Of a stretch of DNA of 64,000 bases, positions 56,603-64,000 are shown piece by piece. Location: the NCBI GenBank assembly GCA_027475525.1, contig JAMWFC010000080.1:558001-622000 (forward strand), read 5' to 3'. A program made the translations under genes and the position numbers. Within the stretch, counting starts at the first letter, position 1. Each line of letters opens with the position of its first letter. The notes under the pieces were generated by a model. The model saw nothing but the letters and a program-made list of their open reading frames with translations. It made no database searches and was not told the DNA's origin. The DNA is from Macrolepiota albuminosa (taxonomy: Eukaryota; Basidiomycota; Agaricomycetes; Agaricales; Agaricaceae).

Positions 56603-59600
56603 CTAGATGGTCGCAAGAGAGCGACTGTACAGGAGGTGGAGGACAAACATGTTTCACTGAAAAGCTTGCCGGCAGATTTGCCGGCTATACTGATGTCTGA
56701 GGAAGAGTTTCAAGGAACTCTGAAGAAGGGGAAGCACCCAGATGTGGTCGGGTATACAAATGGAAAGCCTAAGCAGGCTATACCGTGTAAGAATGAGTGT
56801 GGTAGATGCGGGGTGGAGTCGATGGAGTGTCAGCTGACTAGCTCTCAAATAAGGATGGAGGATCTTGTCAAGGACAAGGTATATAGTACTATGGGAACGT
56901 TGGGAAGCACACAGTCGTTAATAGATTGACCAATGTCCCAGCCAGGAGTGCAATGGGTGTATGACCCACAAATGCCATGAGAGTGGAACGAGTTGGTAGC
57001 GTCAATGGTGACGCATACTATGGAAAGGGTACAGTCGACCCAGATGGAAGAAGTATACCGTCATGCATGGGAGGATGAGATCTCCGAAGCGTCAGATATC
57101 ATATTTGATGGTGTATCACTGAAGGCGAGAAGTGTGCAATTGTCATTGAATACAACAAGAGTGGCGAGGAGGCAACCAGTCGTGAGGTTAAACCTGGGGG
57201 ATCTCACAAAAGAGCATGTATGTGCCTTATGGGAGCAATTTGAACCAAAGGTTCAGCCACAAATAGCACGCATATCAAAAGGAAAAGGCAAGGCAAGTGA
57301 GCCTTACTGAGGAAGATATTCCTCGATTGCACCAGCAATGGCAATATAAGTTTGCTGATATCGTCAACGGAACAAAGGAAGAACTTCCTCTGTGGCAGGA
57401 GGTTAATCATGAGATTAATCTCATTGACGATAATAAGCAGTACAAGTACCACTTGCCTCGCTGTCTATAAGCACTACATGATCAGCTTCATGAAAAAATG
57501 AACAGATATATAAACACAAAGTGGTGGGAGCCATGACCAGCGGTGCAAGCTGCACCTTTACTGTATATTCCCAAGAAGGATGAGATGTTACGAACTGCAT
57601 TGGATGCACGACAGTGCAATGATAATACAGTCAAGGACGTAACACCTCTTTCAGATCAGGAAGTCATATGTGAAGATGTTGCCACAGCAAAATATAGGTC
57701 AAAAATCGACCTTATGGATGTGTATGAACAGGTTCGCATATGTGAAGAGGATATACCAAAGACATTGTTTTGGTCCCTGATGGGGATATTCGTGAGTAAC
57801 ATCATGCAGATTGGTGATTGCAATGCACCAGCGACATTCCAGAGGTTAATGACCTCCATCTTCCGAGATGTAATTGGGAAGTTTATGCATGTCTATTTAG
57901 ACGATATATTCATCTTTTCTGAGTCCATTGAGGAGCATGAGCAGCACCTACGAGTCATATTCAAATGACTACATAAGGCTAGTCTCTACCTTAAATGGAA
58001 GAAGTGCGAATTGTATGCACCTAGTATAGACTGTCTCGGTCATGTCATTGATCAGAAGGGTATTCATCCAGACATGGATAAACTCGACCAAATTTGAGAG
58101 TGGCATACCCCATGCACGTATAATGATATCCAGCGTTTTGTTGGGCTTGTAAATTACATTGGTAACTTTTTGCCAGATATTACAGCATACACTGGGCCAC
58201 TGATGGCCATGATCCAGAATGGGTCCCCTTTTCACTAGAAACCGCTGCATCAGCAGTGTTTCAAGATGATTAAGCACATTTGTGCAAAAATGCCAGTGAT
58301 CCGGCCAATTGATCCACGCATTGACAAGTCCATTTGGCTCATATGTGACGCATTGAAGACTGGGGTCGGGGCCATGTTTGGCCAAGGTAAAATGTGGCAA
58401 ACATGCCGACTAGCGGGATTTATGTCCTGTAAGTTTACTGCTGCACAGCAGAACTATGCTGTTCATGAGTTGGAAACACTCGCTATCCTGGAAGCCCTCC
58501 TAAAGTGGGAGGATAAGCTGATGGGGTATAAGATCCATATCATTATGGATCACAAGGCACTCGAGTTTTTTAAAACCCAAGTGCATCTATCACTGTGACA
58601 ACGTTGCTGGATCGACTACATGTCGCAATATTAGTTCAACATCACCTATGTAAAAGGTGAATTGAACAAGGTGGCAGACTGCCTGTCTCAATATTTCAAG
58701 AGTGATACTTGAGATGACGTCCATACATGCACGACTATGTGTAGGCAGACAAACACATTGACCTGGAGGGTGAGGACTTGCCCCTGCATAGGTTCCATGA
58801 AATCAAGGAACATACCACTGAGTTACATGCCATGTGAGTGCAGGAATCATGTCACAGCAAGTGATTGCAAGAACAGTGAGAAGCTTGCAATATTGAGGCA
58901 CAGGTGCTGGTGGATCATGAGATTTCCCCGCCAAGCAAAGAAAGGAGGCAGGAGGTGCACCCTAGTGGTATGGAAATGACTCTCCAGCAGGCCTTGGACT
59001 TGCATGACCATCATCCTGTGCCAATTGACTTAGGCAATGCGCAATTTTGCACACGTATTTGGCAAGGATACAAGGATGACAAGCTCTTCTTAGAGATTCT
59101 GAACAATATCCAAGCGCATCCGCACTTCAAGGTAGAGCAGCAGCTTGTCTACCTTACCAGATCCACTGGGTCCAACGTCATCTGCATTCCCTGGGAGAGG
59201 TCGTTGATCACAACTATCCTGGACCAGGCCCACAGAGTAGTGGGCCACTTCAGAACTCAGAAAATGCTGGACTATGTGCAACACTGGTACTGGTGGCCGC
59301 AAATGTCCAAAGAAGCGAGCCAATTCTGCTTGACATACAAGCTTTGTCAACAGTTGAAAGTATTGACACTGAAGCCACCGGAGAAGCTTCATTTGCTTCC
59401 TATACCAGTTAAACCTTGGGATTCGATCGGGATGGACTTTATAGGTCCGTTTCCTAAGTTGAAGGGTTTTAACTACCTCTGGGTAGTGATCTGTAGAATG
59501 ACCAGTATAGTCCATCTTATTCTGGTAAGGACCACCATGACAGCTTCGGACTTGTCTTGGATCTACCTCAAGGAGATAGTTTGCCTGCATGGACTGCCAA

Positions 59601-60514
59601 GTCCGATCATAAGCGATTGAGACACTAAGTTTACTTCCAAATGGTGGAAGGAGTTGCACAAGCTGCTTGGAGCAAAGTTGCTCATGTTGACGTTGTTTCA
59701 TCCACAAATGGATGGCCAGACAGAATGAGCAAATAGGAATATTGTGCAAATATTGCGAGTGTTTGTATGTCCTGATCAGAAGGACTGGGTGGACAGATGT
59801 CCACTTGTTGAATTCACGATAAACGCAAGCATATCTGAAACCACAGGGTATTCACCCTTTGAACTCAATAATGGCTATATGCCATCCATGATTCGTGAAC
59901 TTCGCACCGACAAAGCTATTCCTATTGGGGTAAAGCAGTTTGCGTGCAACGTGCTACAAAACTTAGTGGATGCCCATGACGTGATTATAGAACTGCGTGT
60001 CTGGCAGACAAAACATGCAAATAATTGCAGATGTGATGATCTGGACATCAAGAAAGGGAACCTAGTGTACCTTTTGACAAAGAACTTGAACTTGCCAAAA
60101 GGCAGAGCGAGTAAGCTGTGTCCAAAGTGGATTGGACCATATAGGGTCCTTGAGGCTAAGCTGAGCACGTCTAACTACATGCTGGAACTGCCCCAGGCAC
60201 TGCAGGCATGCAGGATAGTCCCTAAGTTCCATGTGTTGCTGTTGCAACCATACTTGGCCAATAGTGATGTGCTCTTTCCTAATCATGCTACCCTGGAACC
60301 GTATGACTTTGGAACTGGTGATGACCAGGAATGGTTTGTAGATGACCTCATAGGTCATAGGTGGATAGGGGGAAACCTCGAATTCAAGGTAAGGTGGAGC
60401 TTAGGTGATACTACCTGGGAACCGCTAGCGAACTGCAAAGATCTTGCAGCAATAGACAGGTACCTAGAGCTGCAGGGCATGAAATGCCCTCAACAGCTAG
60501 CAAAATGCACATAA
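56603..60514 (+). pseudogene. pol: Element 2 pol: RT, RNase H, integrase, chromodomain
   Basis: In-frame start after the TGA (GRKRATVQEVED, LMSEEEFQ). RT IGDCNAPATFQRLM and YLDDIFIFS (about 57893-57919); RNase H WLICDALKTG near 58336 with the catalytic Asp intact; DHKALEFF near 58549. Integrase zinc site near 59230-59350 (last Cys pair partly lost, LTYKLC), core GMDFIGPFP near 59432, SD.DTKF with a stop between, GPY PKWIGPYRVL near 60124, chromodomain FKVRWSLGDTTWEP near 60383-60425. At least ten stops. Confidence 0.85.
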
Positions 60515-60665
60515 CGCACGTGTGGTGGTGAAAGGTGGACAAAGTCCACTTTGATTGCTGGTGAAAGACTGGGTGGCAGCTATTTATAGTTGTTTACACC
60601 ACTGGCAGAGTTAGGAGATTTTTTTTCTTCTTTTCTCCTTCTAAGTCCCAATACACATCGCTAGC
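60515..60665 (+). promoter_or_regulatory. Pol-ORF3 spacer with hairpin
   Basis: Short non-coding spacer containing GTGGAC-AAA-GTCCAC (60535-60549) and a T/C-rich tract (60619-60644) before ORF3. Its place matches the spacer hairpin of element 1. Confidence 0.4.
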
Positions 60666-60677
60666 GTGTTCTTTGCA

Positions 60678-63536
60678 ATGGCCTATTGGGGGCCACAAAA
60701 GAGTAATCAGAGCCTACAAGGCTCTAGTGGTGGGGGGAGACCCCCAAATATACAAATGCAAGAATACCAAGGGCAGCCGCCATATCCGGTGGCGAGCCAA
60801 CACCATCCTGCGGGCATGGCCTATCCAGGCTGTGAAGAACTGCTTCCATACCAGACCCCCCTTCACTCCCAAGAGATGGAGGTCGATGATGAGGAGCGCT
60901 ATGAGCGCCCGGAGGACAGCATGCACTCAGAGCGCTACTATCAGGTACCACCAGCGTGCTCGCAGGCGTTGATTCTGATGTATGCAGGTGCAGTGATGGG
61001 ACCACCATCTGTATCATGGACGCATTGGCCCACGGTAGAACCGTATATGGAGACTGCACCACAAGCGCAGGAGTTAGCAGTGCCAGACACACTCCTGAGC
61101 AGATTGGAAGCAGCAGGACAGCTGGTTCCTGCAACTGCGCCCTTCCTGCAGGACAGTCTGGCCGTGATGGTGATGGAGGGATTGCTCAACTAGATCGAGC
61201 TGATGAGGAGGCAGCGCATCATAGCGCTGGAACAGATTGAACGTGCATCTAAGCACAAAGTTTCTATGTTCAAAGAACCAACTGCCAAGGTCAAGAGGGC
61301 CAAATATCAGCCCAGTCGACCAGTTGACCCTCCACAGGCTAGGATGCTATCAGCTGTGCAATTCACGCACCCTGAGCAGCCTGCTCAGCCCGTTGCTTCG
61401 TCTTTGCAGCTACATGCTGTGGCCCCTCAGGGCCAGTCAGAATCACTGACTGTCATCAGTAAGCCTCTGGCCGACCTGTCCTTGGGCCAGCAGGAACCCG
61501 CATCATCTCGGGCCCCACTTATAGGGTCCAAAACTGTTACCACAGCACCTCAGGCACCAACTCTTAGTATGTCCCATGCTGAGTCGGAAGGGAGAACTCT
61601 GGTGCAAAATGCGCCTGCCCCTCTGGTGGCTCAGCCACAACCTGTTTTGTCTGCCCCAGCAAAGTCGGGGCCATCTTGTCAGCGTTGCGGCTGCAAGCCG
61701 CCTCTCAATGCCTCCAAATTGAAGGTCATAGCCTTTCCTGCTGGCATTCCTGCACAAGCGGGAGAAGTCCAGATGCTTTTCATGCTGCCGGTGTTTGTAC
61801 CGGCCCCACCAGAACAGTACTCCATGGTTGTCTTGACCCCAGACCCCCACACACCAGAACAATATGATGGTCTGGTGGCGACCTCAAGAGGAAAACCCAT
61901 GCCTGGAAAAGACAAAGTGCCAGTTGCATCCTTGTCTGACAAGAGCGACTATGGAGAGTCGAGCTCAGAGCAGGAGGAGGACAGGGAGAAGGGGGAATCA
62001 GCAGCAGACCGGTTCCAACGAGTATCACACAATAAGCACATTGTAAGGAAGAAGACAAACCATGCCAAGTAGCTGCAGGCCCTGAAATATAGGGCCAAGG
62101 ATGAGTTCTCAGGGAGAATCCCCGATGGCTTGGGGGTGAAGGTGTGGGGGCTGCTCAATATTGAGCGAATGAATTTGTGCTTTAGAGGAGCACTCAGCCA
62201 TTGCACATACTATTTGTATGCCATGAATACAGTGCTGATGGGAGCTGACGCCAATAGAGCGGCATCGTATGAGTATGCCTCTGGCCAGCGTGCCCACATC
62301 TCAGGTATGATTGTGTACAAGCACGCTCCATGCGGTCTTCTCTGCACTCCATTAGAGCTGGACCGGCTCTACAAGTATTACATGAATATCCACATCCTGC
62401 GTCATGACAGAATTGTCACATACATGTTGATCACAGAGCTTCAGATGTTTGCACAGCGAACAGTTGAGGCTCTGCATGACTGGACCATGCAGCTCCTGAT
62501 GAAGGAGCCTCAATACCAGGACCTCATCAACCCAATGCAGCCTCTTGTCAAGTGACAACACATTCCGGGGCGCTTCTTGTGCATGAAAGAAGATGGTTCC
62601 ACGGCACTGTGTGTAATGCATGCTCAAGATCCAGCCACGCCATTTGACTTGGACCAGCTGGCGCAGTACGTGCTGGTCTTTGGTCGACCCAGGCTGGAAA
62701 ACACCTATCAGGGCATCGCAGCGGACCACACCTACTGCATGCACTGGTGGACCCTCTTTGGGTTTGCATTATGTCGAGCTCTCTGTGCTAACAGCGCAGC
62801 CAAACCTGTGATCATGCAGTGCATGACCCTTGTTGTGGCCTGTCCGGGGCTGTATCAAGAGGCGATTGCCTCGTATGATGCCATGTTTTCCAAGCAACCA
62901 TTTGAGCCCCAGCATGGGCCAAAGCTCAAGATTCATCAAGTTCACGTGCCCAACAACCAGGCACAGAACTTCTCTGACAACGACACATTACGCATCTTCC
63001 TACACAACCAAATTCTGCTAGACTGGGTGGACCATGCCTACACTTACGGTGTGGTCTTCCTAGAACAGCACTTCTACTCCCCCATGATGTCTATGGACAT
63101 CTTCAGGCAGATCAATGATGAGCGCATGGAGCACCTCTCCATGTACGGCACCCCTCCCGCAATCTCGCAATGGGATGGATGGCAGGAGATGACCGAAGAC
63201 AACTATTATTGTCTTATGTTCAAACACCACGAGGAAAGCAATCTCCCTGTCAACCCTGAGGCCAATGGCCTCTACTATCTCATAGGAATGGACCTGAATC
63301 GGGTCAATCTCCTAGACCAAACGTCGGTGCATGGTACGCTCACCACCATGCCTACTGCAATTAATGTCACGCTTACTGAGCCTATGGTGGTAGATTTGCC
63401 TGCAGTCAAGGAGTCAACTACCCCACCAAGGACAGAATCGGTGCTTCCTCCTCCTGCGATTAATGTTGCACCCAAGAAGGAGTCAATGGTGACAGAGACA
63501 GGTGTGGTTGCAGAGGCCTCATCAGATGGGTCATAG
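60678..63536 (+). pseudogene. Element 2 ORF3, large extra protein
   Basis: One frame from ATG 60678 (MAYWGPQKS) to TAG 63534 with internal stops at 61191, 62070 and 62553, about 950 codons in all. The N-terminal half is Pro/Gln-rich; the C-terminal third is compact and conserved (FLHNQILLDWVDHAYTYG, YGTPPAISQWDGWQ). It aligns with element 1 ORF3 and the 50600 relic. Function unknown; no membrane helix, protease, nuclease or polymerase motif that I can see. Confidence 0.75.
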
Positions 63537-63847
63537 ACCCATATTTGTTTTTAGGTAATTTTGAGTACACACTCAACATTTTCAGGCTGACACGCACTCC
63601 AGCGTAGTGTGTATATATTTTTTCTTACTCTCAATTTATCTTGTTTGCTCTGTTGGCTGCTTGCATCATATGCGCACTAGCACACTAAGATATTCCAAGC
63701 CCAGGTGTTATTGAAGACACTAATACCACATTCATAGTACCAACTTTTTCCAGCGATGCGATAGGCATCTTCAACTGATGCTTGCACTGCCATGCATATT
63801 GTGATTTCATTTTTACCCCTGTCCTATAGACCGAGTGTTCAGTCTCA
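63537..63847 (+). other. Element 2 3' untranslated stretch
   Basis: Non-coding sequence between ORF3 and the polypurine tract, rich in T and C; no feature recognised. Confidence 0.5.
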
Positions 63848-63857
63848 TTGGGGGGTA
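63848..63857 (+). other. Polypurine tract of element 2
   Basis: TTGGGGGGTA directly before the LTR start, like element 1. Confidence 0.8.
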
Positions 63858-64000
63858 TGTAATGGAGCATCACACTCGCTATTAGCATCAACAATGCTAT
63901 AGGTATCCAGTAGAGTATTACATAAGACAACATCTTGTATTCACTCTAGTTCTAGTCAATCTGATACTGTGGTCTGATTCAGTACTGTGTAATACACACA
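63858..64000 (+). repeat. 3' LTR of element 2, partial
   Basis: Starts TGTAATGGAGC and runs off the window. Confirmed by the minus-strand relic LTR at 43985-44127. Confidence 0.8.

Larger units (their letters stand above)
53099..64000 (+). mobile_element. Ty3/gypsy element 2 (same lineage as element 1, 5'-truncated, older)
   Basis: Same order as element 1: N-terminal extension, gag, knuckle, protease, TGA, RT, RNase H, integrase, chromodomain, ORF3, polypurine tract, 3' LTR. The 5' LTR and leader are missing, replaced at 53098/53099 by an LTR-B fragment. The 3' LTR runs off the window. Its LTR is unrelated in sequence to that of element 1 though the proteins align well, so these are two families. 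Many in-frame stops, but no 77-bp duplications. Confidence 0.9.

Noticed and set aside
1..64000. CRISPR arrays, operons or bacterial signals
   Set aside because: The window is clearly fungal nuclear DNA with introns and eukaryotic transposons; no spaced identical repeats were found.

Overview
This is nuclear DNA of a filamentous fungus, most likely an Agaricomycete (Basidiomycota). The host genes have short introns of about 48-63 bp with GT..AG ends, and their families (fungal HVA1/TUDOR protein, DUF7330-type protein, HsbA-type secreted protein, 7-TM fungal membrane protein, cystathionine gamma-lyase) are typical of that group. Transposable elements fill both flanks.

Layout. 1-24000 is an AT-rich transposon graveyard containing a DIRS-like reverse-transcriptase relic, a LINE relic, a Tc1 relic and gypsy relics. 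One young GC-rich Ty3/gypsy element (element 1, 2244-14358) is nested in it, with near-identical 233-bp LTRs and a TTATG target duplication. 24000-42240 is the unique host island: an AT-hook/TUDOR gene, a DUF7330-like gene, several unassigned open frames, a 1.5-kb TIR transposon with hAT-like ends, a 7-TM gene, a split tRNA-Gly gene with a nearby tRNA pseudogene, cystathionine gamma-lyase, and an HsbA-like secreted protein. 42240-64000 is a second transposon block. It holds a Ty1/copia element cut into two opposite-facing halves, relics of both gypsy families, and a second large gypsy element (element 2, 53099 to beyond the window end).

The two gypsy elements belong to one lineage with an unusual plan: a long N-terminal extension before gag, zinc knuckle, protease, a UGA codon at the same place in both, RT-RNase H-integrase-chromodomain, then a further ORF of about 1000 codons (ORF3) downstream of pol that I do not recognise. 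Both elements also carry many short perfect inverted repeats through coding and LTR sequence, at a density I judge far above chance and do not see in cystathionine gamma-lyase.

A caution for every reader: sixteen tandem duplications in the window have a period of exactly 77 bp, twelve of them in element 1. A fixed 77-bp unit in unrelated sequences is best explained as unmerged k-mer overlaps from assembly, not biology. Many apparent frameshifts in element 1 disappear when the second copy is ignored.
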